DNA of 64,000 nt, taken from Dongia_A sp035695765. Its GTDB lineage: Bacteria; Pseudomonadota; Alphaproteobacteria; Dongiales; Dongiaceae. The notes under the pieces are model-generated. The model made no database searches. It saw only the letters and a program-made list of their open reading frames with translations, and had not been told where the DNA came from. Both the position numbers and the translations under genes were made by a program. Shown here one piece after another: positions 43,484 to 52,623 of the stretch. Location of the stretch: NCBI GenBank assembly GCA_035695765.1, contig DASRRI010000110.1:1-64000 (forward strand), in the 5' to 3' direction. Numbering within the stretch: the stretch's first letter is position 1; each line of letters opens with the position of its first letter.

Positions 43484-44091
43484 CACGCTTTCTCCAGGAC
43501 TTTGCCGATGGCTTCGATCATGAGCGCGGACGACCTCGCACCGGGATCCATGTGCCCGATCGACCGATCGCCGAGGAATGACGCACGGCCCCGAACCGCT
43601 TTCACCGGAATGGTGGCATCGGCTGCGGCGTGCGCCGCGAGGGTAATCGCGCCAATCTCGGTGATGCCCTTCTCCAGGGTTTCGGCCACCGGGATCAGCA
43701 CGTCGAGCATGGTCTTCTGCCCGCGCTCCGACTTGCCGCGCGCCTGCACCGCCGCGATGGCGCTCCGGAAGGCGCGGACCAGATCAGCGTGACCAGGTTC
43801 GGCGGGAAGATCCTTGCCGAGCCCCATGAAGAGCGTGCCGTAGAGCGGGCCCGATGCACCGCCGACCTTCATCACCAGCATGGTGCCGACGCCCTTCAGG
43901 AACTCGGGCCACGGCTTTGCGCTGAGGTTGCCGACGTCGGCCAGCACGGCATCGAAGCCACGCTTCATGTTGATGCCATGGTCGCCATCGCCGATCGCCT
44001 GATCAAGCGTGGTGAGCTCTTCGGCGTGGCGCTCAATCGTCGCCGCCACCGCTTTCACCAGCTCCGCGCGCAAGTCCGCATCCAAATTCAT
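43483..44091 (-). CDS. dhaL: Dihydroxyacetone kinase subunit DhaL
   Basis: A 202-residue DhaL subunit. IGDGDHGINMKRG (near 29-41) carries the aspartates that hold two magnesium ions and tightly bound ADP. In PTS-linked kinases, DhaM rephosphorylates this ADP in place. It starts 13 bases after the last ABC ATPase gene. The arrangement dhaL-dhaM-HPr-EI-HTH-dhaK is intact, with no visible frame damage. Confidence 0.93.
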   Translation of the reverse strand: MNLDADLRAELVKAVAATIERHAEELTTLDQAIGDGDHGINMKRGFDAVLADVGNLSAKPWPEFLKGVGTMLVMKVGGASGPLYGTLFMGLGKDLPAEPGHADLVRAFRSAIAAVQARGKSERGQKTMLDVLIPVAETLEKGITEIGAITLAAHAAADATIPVKAVRGRASFLGDRSIGHMDPGARSSALMIEAIGKVLEKA

Positions 44092-44104
44092 TTCTACTCA
44101 ACCC

Positions 44105-45118
44105 CTAAGCTCTGATCCGTTCGCCATCCGCCCCGAAATAGAGCGGCTGGCGCAGCGCAATATCAACAGCATCGCCGACCGACAATTCCACTGCCGGGTC
44201 GACCAGGGTCACCAGCCTGTGCTCGCCGATCGCGAGATGGAGGTGATTCTGGTCGCCCAGATGCTCGATCCACTCGACCTTGGCATGAGCGCCGCCATTA
44301 GCGCGCGCGATACCGACGTGCTCCGTACGCGCACCGATCACCTTGGTGCCGGCGGGCGCCGGATGCGCCGGAAAGGCGGCGGGCGGCAGCAGGTTGATCG
44401 ATGGCATGCCGAGCCGAGTGGCCACATAGATATTGCGCGGTGATTCATAGATCTCACGCGGCGACCCGATCTGCACCAGGCGCCCGTGATCCAGCACACC
44501 GATCCGGTTCGCCATGGTCATGGCCTCGGTCTGGTCATGCGTCACATAGAGAACAGTGGCGCCAAGGTCGTGCTGGATATGCTTCAATTCCAGCCGCATC
44601 TCGGATCGCAGCTTGGCGTCGAGCGAGGAAAGCGGCTCATCCATCAGATAGATCGAGGGCGAACGCACCAAGGCGCGGCCGATCGCGACGCGCTGCATCT
44701 CCCCGCCAGACAGGCGCGTAGCGCGATTCTGCAGCTTCTGCTCGATGCGCAGCAGCTTCGCAACGCGCTCGACCATGTGTCGCACCGTAGGCTCGTCCAC
44801 CCGCCGCGAAGGTGATCGCAATGGAAAAGCCAGGTTGTCGTAAACACTGAGGTGCGGGTAGAGCGAATATTGCTGGAACACGAAAGCGACGTTGCGTTCC
44901 ATCGGCGAGAGCGGGGTCGCGTCTCTGCCACCGATGGAAATGCGCCCCTGATCGGGCTTCTCGAGCCCAGCGATCAGGCGCAGGGTCGTGGTCTTGCCGG
45001 CGCCCGTCGGGCCGAGCAGCGCAACGAATTCACCGTCATGGACAGTGAGATCGATGCCGGTGACGGCAGTGACTTCGCCGAACCTCTTTTCGACCTGTTC
45101 GAGGCGGACTTCAGCCAT
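44105..45118 (-). CDS. CUT1-type ABC transporter ATPase 2
   Basis: A 337-residue ATPase of the MalK/UgpC family: Walker A GPTGAGKTTT, signature LSGGEMQRVAIGRAL, Walker B YLMDEPLSSLDAKL, and a C-terminal TOBE-type regulatory domain (about 240-335). ATG 45118 overlaps the preceding ATPase gene by 8 bases. Two ATPases in one transporter usually means a heterodimer, as in the glycerol GlpST system. The sugar is not readable from the sequence. Confidence 0.93.
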   Translation of the reverse strand: MAEVRLEQVEKRFGEVTAVTGIDLTVHDGEFVALLGPTGAGKTTTLRLIAGLEKPDQGRISIGGRDATPLSPMERNVAFVFQQYSLYPHLSVYDNLAFPLRSPSRRVDEPTVRHMVERVAKLLRIEQKLQNRATRLSGGEMQRVAIGRALVRSPSIYLMDEPLSSLDAKLRSEMRLELKHIQHDLGATVLYVTHDQTEAMTMANRIGVLDHGRLVQIGSPREIYESPRNIYVATRLGMPSINLLPPAAFPAHPAPAGTKVIGARTEHVGIARANGGAHAKVEWIEHLGDQNHLHLAIGEHRLVTLVDPAVELSVGDAVDIALRQPLYFGADGERIRA

Positions 45119-46208
45119 GGGCGACCCCCTCGAACAAAGCGGAGCGGACGGCGCGGCCACTTTGCTTATCGAACAAGGAGAGCCGGTCGGCAGCAAAGCG
45201 CAAGCCGACATTGTCGCCCGGCCTCACCTCGCCGCTGGATTTGGTGCGGGCCTTCACTTGACCGAACGGCGTGTTGATGGTGACGATCTGTGTCGTCCCC
45301 AGATACTCGCTGCCATAGACAGAACCGCGCAGGGCGGAGTCGTCGTCGAATGCGATGTGCTCTGGCCGAACGCCCAGCGCGAGATCGCGTGGTGCCACAT
45401 CCTCGTGCAGCACAGGCATACGGATGAGCGCGTCGCCGAGGTGCGCTTCGCCCGCTCCGCGCTGAATGCCGGAATGAAAGTGCAGGAAGTTCATGGGCGG
45501 TGAGCCGATGAAATCCGCGACGAACATGCTGGCGGGCCTGGCATAGATCTCCTGCGGCGGTCCGAATTGCTCGATCACGCCCCGATTCATCACCGCGATC
45601 TTGTCCGCCATGGACATGGCTTCGACCTGGTCGTGGGTGACATACACCGTCGTCGCTTTCAGCCGGTTGTGCAGGCCGCGCAATTCGCCGCACATCAGAT
45701 GCCGAAACTCGGAATCGAGGGCGCCCAGTGGCTCATCCATCAGGAAGCACATCGGCTCCCGTACGATGGCGCGGCCGAGGGCCACGCGTTGGCGGTCGCC
45801 GCCGGAGAGGCCGGAGACCGACTTGTTGAGGATGTGCTCGATCCGCAGGATGCGCGCGGCCTCCTGTACGCGCCGGTTGATCTCCGCCTGCGCCATGCCT
45901 TGGCACTTGAGGGAAAAGCCGATGTTTTTGCGCACGTTCATGTGGGGATAGAGCGCGAATAGCTGGAATACGAAGGCGATGTCCCGCTCCGCCGCGCGCT
46001 TGAACGTGACGTCATCGCCGCCAAGCAGGATGCGGCCCGATGTCGGCAGCTCCAGCCCGGCGATCATGCGCAAGGTCGTAGTCTTGCCGCAGCCCGATGG
46101 GCCAAGCAGGACAAAGAACTCGCCGTTCTCCACAAGGAAGTTGGAATCCTTGACCGCGGCGAAATCGCCGAAGCTCTTCTGGAGGTTTTCGACCCGGATC
46201 TCGGCCAT
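45111..46208 (-). CDS. CUT1-type ABC transporter ATPase 1
   Basis: A 365-residue partner ATPase: Walker A GPSGCGKTTT, signature LSGGDRQRVALGRAI (usual Q replaced by D in the LSGGQ motif), Walker B FLMDEPLGALDSEF, and a C-terminal TOBE region with LGVRPEHI. It follows the 69-residue membrane protein by 3 bases. It may be paired with ATPase 2 to power the same permeases. Confidence 0.93.
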   Translation of the reverse strand: MAEIRVENLQKSFGDFAAVKDSNFLVENGEFFVLLGPSGCGKTTTLRMIAGLELPTSGRILLGGDDVTFKRAAERDIAFVFQLFALYPHMNVRKNIGFSLKCQGMAQAEINRRVQEAARILRIEHILNKSVSGLSGGDRQRVALGRAIVREPMCFLMDEPLGALDSEFRHLMCGELRGLHNRLKATTVYVTHDQVEAMSMADKIAVMNRGVIEQFGPPQEIYARPASMFVADFIGSPPMNFLHFHSGIQRGAGEAHLGDALIRMPVLHEDVAPRDLALGVRPEHIAFDDDSALRGSVYGSEYLGTTQIVTINTPFGQVKARTKSSGEVRPGDNVGLRFAADRLSLFDKQSGRAVRSALFEGVAHG

Positions 46209-46211
46209 CGC

Positions 46212-46421
46212 CTACTCCGGGAACTTGCTGACGATGGTGAACATCAATGTACCCGCAAGTACGACGGTAAAGGACCACCCATAGAGCACGATGGAGAACG
46301 GCTGCACCAGCATGAAGACGCCGAGGATGATCAGCCCGACGGCGACATTTTCCATGAGGCCGCGTCTGGCCCAGCGCGGCCAGCGCTTTGTGGTCGCGGT
46401 CGAATGAGCTTGGTCGGTCAT
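46212..46421 (-). CDS. Small two-helix membrane protein in the ABC operon
   Basis: A 69-residue protein: basic N-terminus (about 12-20), then two hydrophobic helices (about 24-44 and 47-65). It sits between permease and ATPase genes with 4- and 3-base junctions, so it is part of the operon. The position parallels small membrane proteins in other polyol ABC operons, such as those with DUF2160, but the sequence does not match that family by eye. It may stabilise or regulate the permease. Confidence 0.7.
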   Translation of the reverse strand: MTDQAHSTATTKRWPRWARRGLMENVAVGLIILGVFMLVQPFSIVLYGWSFTVVLAGTLMFTIVSKFPE

Positions 46422-47374
46422 TTGCGCACCGCGCCGAAGGTGATGCCGCGCAACAGGTGTTTCCGCAGCAGCACTGTGAAGACCACGATCGGTATCAGGA
46501 ACAAGGTGGTGCCCGCCCCGACGGCGGGCCAATCCATGCCGCCTTCACCGATGATGGTCGGGATGAACGGCGGCGCGGTCTGCGCCTTGCCCGAGGTCAG
46601 CAGCACCGCAAACGCATATTCGTTCCAGGCGAAGATCAGGCAGAAGATCGCGGTGGCGGCGATGCCGGTCGAGGCCTGCGGCAGCACCACCTTGAAGAAG
46701 GCATGCAGGCGCGAATAGCCGTCGATCATCGCGGCTTCCTCGTATTCCCGCGGGATCTCGTCAATGAAGCCCTTGAGCAGCCAAACTGCGAGCGACACGT
46801 TCACTGCGGTATAGAGCAGGATCATGCCCAACGCGGAATCCGACAAGCCGAGTGCGCGGTACATCAGGTAGATCGGGATCGCCACCGCGATCGGCGGCAT
46901 CATGCGCGTCGAGAGGATGAAGAACAGCAGGTCGTCGGCGAGCGGAATCTTGAAGCGCGAGAACGCATAGGCCGAAAACACGCCAAGCGAAACCGCGAGG
47001 AACGTCGATCCAAAGGCGATGATCAGCGAGTTGATGAAGCGCGGCACATAATTTGATGGGCCGGCAATCACCATTTCGCGCTTTCTCGTCACCGTATCGC
47101 ACGTGCCCTGCGGTGGCCCGAGCGCCTCGATAAAATCGGCTGTCTGCCTGGTGCGGGTGGTGAAGAGGTTACAGAATCCTTCGAGAGACGGATCGAACAC
47201 GACCTTCGGCGGATAAGAGATGGAATCGGGCGGCGTCTTCCAGCCAGTAGCGAAGATCCAGGCCAGCGGCACCATGGTGATGAGCGCATAGAGAATCACA
47301 AGGAAGCCGGCAATCCGCTTCGAATTCGCGGAGGGCTCCACGACGGAATGGGCAGTGCTGGCAGCGGCGCTCAT
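46418..47374 (-). CDS. CUT1-type ABC transporter permease 2 (MalG-like)
   Basis: A 318-residue permease with six transmembrane helices. The EAA loop EYEEAAMIDGYSRLHAFFKVVLP contacts the ATPase, as in MalG. The start is ATG 47374, overlapping permease 1 by 4 bases; the open frame upstream is not family-like. A predicted periplasmic loop (about 60-110) with several charged residues and two cysteines is longer than in MalG. Confidence 0.92.
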   Translation of the reverse strand: MSAAASTAHSVVEPSANSKRIAGFLVILYALITMVPLAWIFATGWKTPPDSISYPPKVVFDPSLEGFCNLFTTRTRQTADFIEALGPPQGTCDTVTRKREMVIAGPSNYVPRFINSLIIAFGSTFLAVSLGVFSAYAFSRFKIPLADDLLFFILSTRMMPPIAVAIPIYLMYRALGLSDSALGMILLYTAVNVSLAVWLLKGFIDEIPREYEEAAMIDGYSRLHAFFKVVLPQASTGIAATAIFCLIFAWNEYAFAVLLTSGKAQTAPPFIPTIIGEGGMDWPAVGAGTTLFLIPIVVFTVLLRKHLLRGITFGAVRK

Positions 47375-48324
47375 CGCTGCTTCACCTTGTTCAGGGCTTT
47401 GACGTAGATGTTCGCGAGGCCGAACACCACAACGAACAGGATGATCGCGAATGCAGAGGAATAGCCGGTGCGGTACGCTTCGAACGCCTGGCGCTTCAGC
47501 GTGATGGAGGCAAGCTCGGTGGTTGAGCCGGGGCCGCCACCGGTCAACAGCATTACCATGTCGAACATCTTGAAATTCTCGATGCCGCGGAACAGGACCG
47601 CCAGCATGATGAAAGGCAGCGCCATGGGCAGCGTGATGGACCAGAACTGCCGCCACTTGGATGCGCGGTCGACCTCCGCCGCTTCATAGATGTAGTCCGG
47701 GATCGAGCGCAGGCCAGCGAGACAGATCAGCATCACGTAAGGCGTCCACATCCAGGTATCGACGATCACGATGGCCCAGGGTGCGAGCGTTACCGAGCCC
47801 AGCATCTCGAACGACGACGGTGGGATGCCGGTAAAGAAAGAGACGACGTAGTTGAACAGCCCGATCTGCGGCTGATAGAGGAACTTCCAGAAATTGCCGA
47901 CCACGGCCGGCGACAGCATCATCGGAATGAGGATGATGGTCGTCCAGAACGCGTGGCCGCGGAACTTGCGATCGATGAGGTAGGCGAGGCTGAAGCCGAT
48001 CAGGGTCTGGAACAGGATGGTCCAGAACACGAAGTGCGCCGTCGCCTGCATCGCGCCCCACACTTCAGGCGAGCTCAGGATGTCGCGGTACCACTTCAAT
48101 CCGACATTGATGACCGGCCGGTTGGGCCGGTTCGACGCGTAGTTGGTGAAGCTGAGATAGACCGTCCAGATCAGCGGAAAGATGTTGATCGCCAGCAGCA
48201 GGATCATTGTCGGAGCGATGAACATCCAGGCAATGGTCCGGTCGGAGAGGCCGCGTACCGCCCGGCCGAATGTCGGTGGCGTCGCTGTGGCGGCCCGGGC
48301 GGCTATGACGTCGATATCAGGCAT
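47371..48324 (-). CDS. CUT1-type ABC transporter permease 1 (MalF/UgpA-like)
   Basis: A 317-residue permease with six transmembrane helices. The EAA loop YIYEAAEVDRASKWRQFWSITLP is clear near residues 208-230. It starts 78 bases after the binding-protein gene; that gap holds no clear terminator. It forms a heterodimer with permease 2. Confidence 0.92.
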   Translation of the reverse strand: MPDIDVIAARAATATPPTFGRAVRGLSDRTIAWMFIAPTMILLLAINIFPLIWTVYLSFTNYASNRPNRPVINVGLKWYRDILSSPEVWGAMQATAHFVFWTILFQTLIGFSLAYLIDRKFRGHAFWTTIILIPMMLSPAVVGNFWKFLYQPQIGLFNYVVSFFTGIPPSSFEMLGSVTLAPWAIVIVDTWMWTPYVMLICLAGLRSIPDYIYEAAEVDRASKWRQFWSITLPMALPFIMLAVLFRGIENFKMFDMVMLLTGGGPGSTTELASITLKRQAFEAYRTGYSSAFAIILFVVVFGLANIYVKALNKVKQR

Positions 48325-48402
48325 GCGAAATCCCTGGCTCCTGCGGCATCCCCGGCTCTACACCGGGGATGCCGTCGCGGGAGAAATGGCGGACCTAGAG
48401 TA

Positions 48403-49719
48403 TTAAATCTTGCCTTCTTCCTGGAAGATAGCTGTCCAGTCCTGAATAAGACCGTCGAGCGCCTCTTTCGCCGTGCCCTTGTCGGCCACGACATAGTCGT
48501 GCAGCCGCTTCTGCATAGCCTGCAGCAGCGAGGCATAGGCGGGTTCCTGCCAGAAATCCTGCACGCCGCCCATGGCCTCGAGGAACTGCGCGGCAAAGGG
48601 CTGCGAGTCCTTGAAGCTGGGATCATTCAGCACGGCGTTGTGGCAGGCATAGCCACCCAGCGACCACCACTTCTTCTGCACGTCGGGCTGGGCGAACCAT
48701 TTGATATAGTTGAGGGCCGCATCCATGTGGTCGGTGTTGGCGACCACCGAGATACCCTGGCCGCCGAGCGTGGAGGCCGCGACCTTCTCGCCCGGATTGA
48801 CGAAGAAGCCGGTCTTGGATCCGACATTCTCGTCCTTCGCCATGCCCGGCATGAAGGCGAACCAGTTCATCATCATGGCGACCTGGCCCGATTTGAACGC
48901 ATCGAGGCCTTCGCCCATGTAGCTGTCGGTGTAGCCCGGAGGCGTGCAGCACTTGTAGATGGCCTTGTACATCTCAAGGCCCTTCACGGCGTCCGCGGAA
49001 TTCACGGCGCCTTCCATGTCGTATTTGCCGGGCGTGTTCTCGTATTTGAAGCCGTAGGGATAGAGCGCTGAGGTCGCGCCCATGGTGATGCCTTCGGAGG
49101 CGCGCTCGGTGAAGATCGCGGCGCCATAGACCTTCTTGCCGTCGATCTCGCGGTTCTGGAAGAACTCGGCCGTATCCTTCAACTCGTCCCAGGTCTTGGG
49201 CGGGGCAAGGTCGCGGCCATATTTCTTCTTGTACTCGGCCTGCAGCTCCGGCTTCGCGAACCAGTCCTTGCGATAGAACCAGCCATTGGCATCACCCATT
49301 GCCGGCAGCGCCCAATAGTTCGGCGTACCCTTGGGCCAGGTGGAATAGGCGTAGACGGTGGCGGGCGCGAAGTCCGACATCTTGATTCCTTCCTTGTCGA
49401 AGAAATCGTTCAGCTTCACGTAATAGCCGTTCTCGGCAGAGCCGCCGATCCACTGCGAATCACCGATCAGCAGATCGCACAGCTTGCCGCCGGAATTGAG
49501 TTCGTTGAGCATACGGTCAGCGAAGTTCGGCCATGGCACGAACTCGAACTTCATGTCGACGCCGGATTGCTTGGTGAAGTCCTTCGACAGTTCGACCAGT
49601 GCATTGGCCGGGTCCCATGCCGCCCAGCAAAGCGTGATCGTCTCGGCCTTCGCCTGGTCCATCGGGCCAAACGCGACAGCAGCAGCCAGCGCGGCTGCGC
49701 TCGCCAATAACTTCCTCAT
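48403..49719 (-). CDS. Extracellular solute-binding protein (CUT1 family 1)
   Basis: A 438-residue periplasmic binding protein: signal peptide (about 1-25, DQAKA|E) and a two-lobed SBP_bac_1 fold. Many Trp and Tyr residues (for example WPKGTPNYWALP, WFYRKDWF) fit carbohydrate or polyol binding. The start ATG follows GGGAGGAAAACC. It is the first gene of the operon running to dhaK and lies about 150 bases downstream of a promoter/operator. The length differs from glycerol GlpV, so a sugar or polyol other than glycerol is likely. Confidence 0.92.
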   Translation of the reverse strand: MRKLLASAAALAAAVAFGPMDQAKAETITLCWAAWDPANALVELSKDFTKQSGVDMKFEFVPWPNFADRMLNELNSGGKLCDLLIGDSQWIGGSAENGYYVKLNDFFDKEGIKMSDFAPATVYAYSTWPKGTPNYWALPAMGDANGWFYRKDWFAKPELQAEYKKKYGRDLAPPKTWDELKDTAEFFQNREIDGKKVYGAAIFTERASEGITMGATSALYPYGFKYENTPGKYDMEGAVNSADAVKGLEMYKAIYKCCTPPGYTDSYMGEGLDAFKSGQVAMMMNWFAFMPGMAKDENVGSKTGFFVNPGEKVAASTLGGQGISVVANTDHMDAALNYIKWFAQPDVQKKWWSLGGYACHNAVLNDPSFKDSQPFAAQFLEAMGGVQDFWQEPAYASLLQAMQKRLHDYVVADKGTAKEALDGLIQDWTAIFQEEGKI

Positions 49720-49868
49720 TGGTTTTCCTCCCACTGTTGAGATCCCACTCCCGAGCGCCCTGCCGCCGGGAGATCCCAACCCCGTCCACTTGGCCGTGGC
49801 TGGGCTTGTTATGCTTGTTGATGCCGCCGTTGCCGCGTCCCTGACTTTACTCAAGCGGCCTCGTCGTG

Positions 49869-49904
49869 ATGTTTAGTATTACACGAAGATACTAAACATT
49901 GCAA
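49869..49904 (-). promoter_or_regulatory. Promoter inside an 11-bp inverted-repeat operator
   Basis: Perfect arms ATGTTTAGTAT (49869-49879) and ATACTAAACAT (49889-49899) flank 9 bases. On the minus strand -35 TTGCAA (49904-49899), 17 bases, -10 TAATAC (49881-49876) lies within this repeat, so a bound regulator would block RNA polymerase. It faces the binding-protein operon. A partial copy, CACTAAAC, occurs at 50009-50016. The rest of the 393-base gap between the two operons shows the repeat at 50053 and no gene. Confidence 0.65.
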
Positions 49905-50052
49905 TGAACATTCGGCAGCGTGTGTCAAACCGCATTGAAATTTTCGCGTTGCAGCGCAGCATTTTAGGGATTCACCTTGCTCATGCGCGCTCCACGGGCA
50001 GTGCTCGGCACTAAACAGAGTGCATTGCAACTCAACACTCCATCATTGCCTC

Positions 50053-50068
50053 TGAGGTGTTCACCTCA
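50053..50068. promoter_or_regulatory. Inverted repeat TGAGGTG-N2-CACCTCA before the LacI gene
   Basis: Perfect 7-bp arms, 45 bases before the LacI-family start. It may be an operator or a stem in the leader. It differs in sequence from the 49869 repeat, so the two sites may bind different proteins. Confidence 0.45.
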
Positions 50069-50112
50069 AAAATGAGTTGCGCACGTCAGGTGCTCGGAGC
50101 AATCTGCGCCGC

Positions 50113-51150
50113 ATGTCCAATCGTCATCGGCGCACCACCCTGGTCGACGTGGCCGAAGCAGCGGGGGTCAGTCTCGCGACGGTCGACCGCGTGCTCAATC
50201 ACCGCCCCGGCGTCAGCCCGCGGACCATGGAGCGCGTCGAGCAATCGCTGGTGCGTCTCGGCTACCGTCCTGATCCCGCAGCGGTGCGACTGGCGCGCGG
50301 CATCCAGTATCAGTTCTGCTTCGTGCTGCCGACCGGCACCAACACCTTCATGAGCCTGCTGGCATCACAGGTCGACCGTACTCTGATCTCGCTGGCGGAG
50401 CAGCAGGCCTATGGTGATGTGGTGCGCGTCGACGTGTTCGATCCGCAGGTGCTGGCCGATACGCTGCGCGGCCTGATCGGCAAGTATCACGGCGTCGCGA
50501 CGGTTGCGCTCGATCATCCCGTGGTGCGCGATGCCATCAACGCGATGGTGGATGCCGGCATGGTGGTCGTCACGTTGGTGTCCGACGTGCCGAATTCGCG
50601 CCGGCACCGCTATGTCGGGATCGATAATTCCGCGGCAGGACGGACGGTCGCGACCTTGATGGGGCGCTTTGCGGGGCAGCGTCCCGGGCCAGTGGGTTTG
50701 ATCGCCGGCAGTCTGGCCTTGCGCGATCATGCGGAACGCATGTTCGGTTTCCAGCAGGTGATCGCTTCGGAATTTCCGCATCTGCGCACCCTGCCCGCGC
50801 TCGAGGGGCGTGATGATACGCAACGCTGCCGCCAAGTCGCGGAAAAGCTGCTGGCCGAACAGCCAGACCTGGTCGGCATCTACTCCGTCGGCGCGGGCAA
50901 CCGTGGCATCGGCGAGGCGCTGGAAACGGTGGGCCGCGCGCGCGAGGTGCTTTTCATCGCCCATGAATTGACGGACTTCTCGCGCCGTTATTTGATCAAC
51001 GGCACCATGGCTGCGATCATCAACCAGGACCCGGGACATGAGGCGCGGTCGGCCGCCCGCATCCTTCTGGCGCGCTGCACGAATCAGCTCGTGATCGACG
51101 ACCAGGAGCGGATCCGGATCGATATCTTCCTGCGCGACAACCTTCCCTGA
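50113..51150 (+). CDS. LacI family transcriptional regulator
   Basis: A 345-residue repressor-type protein: N-terminal LacI helix-turn-helix TLVDVAEAAGVSLATVDRVLN (split here by position, about 8-28), hinge, and a ribose-binding-like effector domain (about 65-340). The start chosen is ATG 50113; an upstream TTG is in frame. It begins the operon with xylulokinase and is divergent from the ABC/Dha operon. It probably regulates both through the repeats in the shared gap. Confidence 0.92.
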   Translation: MSNRHRRTTLVDVAEAAGVSLATVDRVLNHRPGVSPRTMERVEQSLVRLGYRPDPAAVRLARGIQYQFCFVLPTGTNTFMSLLASQVDRTLISLAEQQAYGDVVRVDVFDPQVLADTLRGLIGKYHGVATVALDHPVVRDAINAMVDAGMVVVTLVSDVPNSRRHRYVGIDNSAAGRTVATLMGRFAGQRPGPVGLIAGSLALRDHAERMFGFQQVIASEFPHLRTLPALEGRDDTQRCRQVAEKLLAEQPDLVGIYSVGAGNRGIGEALETVGRAREVLFIAHELTDFSRRYLINGTMAAIINQDPGHEARSAARILLARCTNQLVIDDQERIRIDIFLRDNLP

Positions 51151-51165
51151 TCAAGGCGTGCTGGC

Positions 51166-52623
51166 ATGTTCATTGGCATCGATCTCGGTACGTCTTCGAT
51201 CAAGAGCATCTTGATCGACGAAGACGGCCGCCTCATTGCGACCGCCTCGGAGCCCTTGCAGGTCAGTCGCCCTGCCCCGGGCTTTTCCGAGCAGGATCCC
51301 GAAAGCTGGTATCGCGCGACCATCGCCAGCCTCGACAAGATTGCCAAGCAGGCGCCGCGCGAGATGGCGGCGGTGCGCGGCATCGGTCTTTCCGGCCAGC
51401 AGCACGGCGCCACGTTGCTGGACAAATCCGGCGCTGTCCTGCGTCCCTGCATCCTGTGGAACGACGTGCGATCGGCGCAGGAATGCCAGGAGCTGGAAGA
51501 ACGCCTGCCCGATCTCCGCCGCATCACCGGCAACCCGACTCTCCCGGGATTTACCGCGCCCAAGCTGGTGTGGGTCAAGAAGCATGAGCCGGAGATCTTC
51601 CGGCGCATCGGCAAGGTGCTGCTGCCCAAGGCCTATCTTCGCTATCGGCTGAGCGGCGAGTTCATCGAGGACATGTCGGATGCTTCCGGCACAGCCTGGC
51701 TCGAAGTGGGCAAGCGCGCCTGGTCGAAGGCGGCGCTGGAGGCGACGGACCTATCGCTCGATCACATGCCGGCGCTTGTCGAAGGCACCGCGCCGTCCGG
51801 CTGCCTGCATGCAGAGTTGGCGAAGCGCTGGGGCATGGCAAGCGCGCCGGTGATCGCGGGGAGCGCTGGCGACAATGCGGCCGGAGCGGTGGCGCTGGGC
51901 GCGATTCATCCGGGCGACGCCTTCGTCTCGCTCGGCACATCCGGCGTGCTGTGGGCGACGACAGCCGGCTTCGCGCCGAATACGACGGCAGCCGTTCATG
52001 CCTTCTGCCATTGCGTCCCGAGCACCTGGCACCAGATGGGCGTGATCCTGTCAGCTGCGTCCTGCTTGTCGTGGCTGTCGGGCGTGGTCGGCGTTGCCGA
52101 GGGCGAGCTGCTGAAAGAACTGGGCGACACGCTCGACCGTCCGAGCTCAGTCGTGTTCCTTCCCTATCTCTCCGGCGAACGCACGCCGCACAATGATGCC
52201 AACATTCGCGGTGCGTTTGCGGGCATGTCCCATGATAGCTCGCGCCTCACCCTCGCCCAATCCGTCATGGAAGGCGTCGCCTTTGCCATGCGCGACTGCC
52301 TCGAGGCCTTGCGCGCGGCAGGCACGCACCTCAAGTCTGTCGATGCAATCGGCGGCGGCGCGCGCTCGCGATTGTGGCTGGCGATCATTGCCAACGTGCT
52401 CGACCTGCCGATCAACCGGCTGGCGGATAGCGAAGTCAGCGGCGCCATGGGCGGCGCCCTGCTGGGCCGCATGGCAGCGACGGGCGAAGCGCCAACCGCC
52501 GTCTGCAAACCGCCGCGCCGGATCGAAACGCTGGAACCACGCGCGGCGTTGCGCGATGCCTACGCGGAATCCTATGCCCGCTACCGCAAGCTTTACCCCG
52601 CCATCAAGGAGGCAACCCGATGA
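51166..52623 (+). CDS. xylB: Xylulokinase
   Basis: A 485-residue FGGY-family kinase that phosphorylates D-xylulose with ATP. IDLGTSSIKSILID at the N-terminus is the phosphate-binding motif, SGQQHGATLLD is the XylB substrate block and the C-terminal actin-like domain has GGGARSRLWLAIIANVL. It starts 15 bases after the LacI gene, and its stop overlaps xylA by 4 bases. With xylA next, xylulokinase is the natural call, although related kinases accept other ketoses. Confidence 0.93.
   Translation: MFIGIDLGTSSIKSILIDEDGRLIATASEPLQVSRPAPGFSEQDPESWYRATIASLDKIAKQAPREMAAVRGIGLSGQQHGATLLDKSGAVLRPCILWNDVRSAQECQELEERLPDLRRITGNPTLPGFTAPKLVWVKKHEPEIFRRIGKVLLPKAYLRYRLSGEFIEDMSDASGTAWLEVGKRAWSKAALEATDLSLDHMPALVEGTAPSGCLHAELAKRWGMASAPVIAGSAGDNAAGAVALGAIHPGDAFVSLGTSGVLWATTAGFAPNTTAAVHAFCHCVPSTWHQMGVILSAASCLSWLSGVVGVAEGELLKELGDTLDRPSSVVFLPYLSGERTPHNDANIRGAFAGMSHDSSRLTLAQSVMEGVAFAMRDCLEALRAAGTHLKSVDAIGGGARSRLWLAIIANVLDLPINRLADSEVSGAMGGALLGRMAATGEAPTAVCKPPRRIETLEPRAALRDAYAESYARYRKLYPAIKEATR

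Noticed and set aside
47375..47656. N-terminal extension of permease 2
   Set aside because: Overlaps permease 1 and is His/Arg-rich; ATG 47374 gives a normal MalG-like start.
48403..49719. Glycerol transporter GlpSTPQV
   Set aside because: The binding protein is 438 residues, shorter than GlpV, and the small membrane protein is not DUF2160-like.
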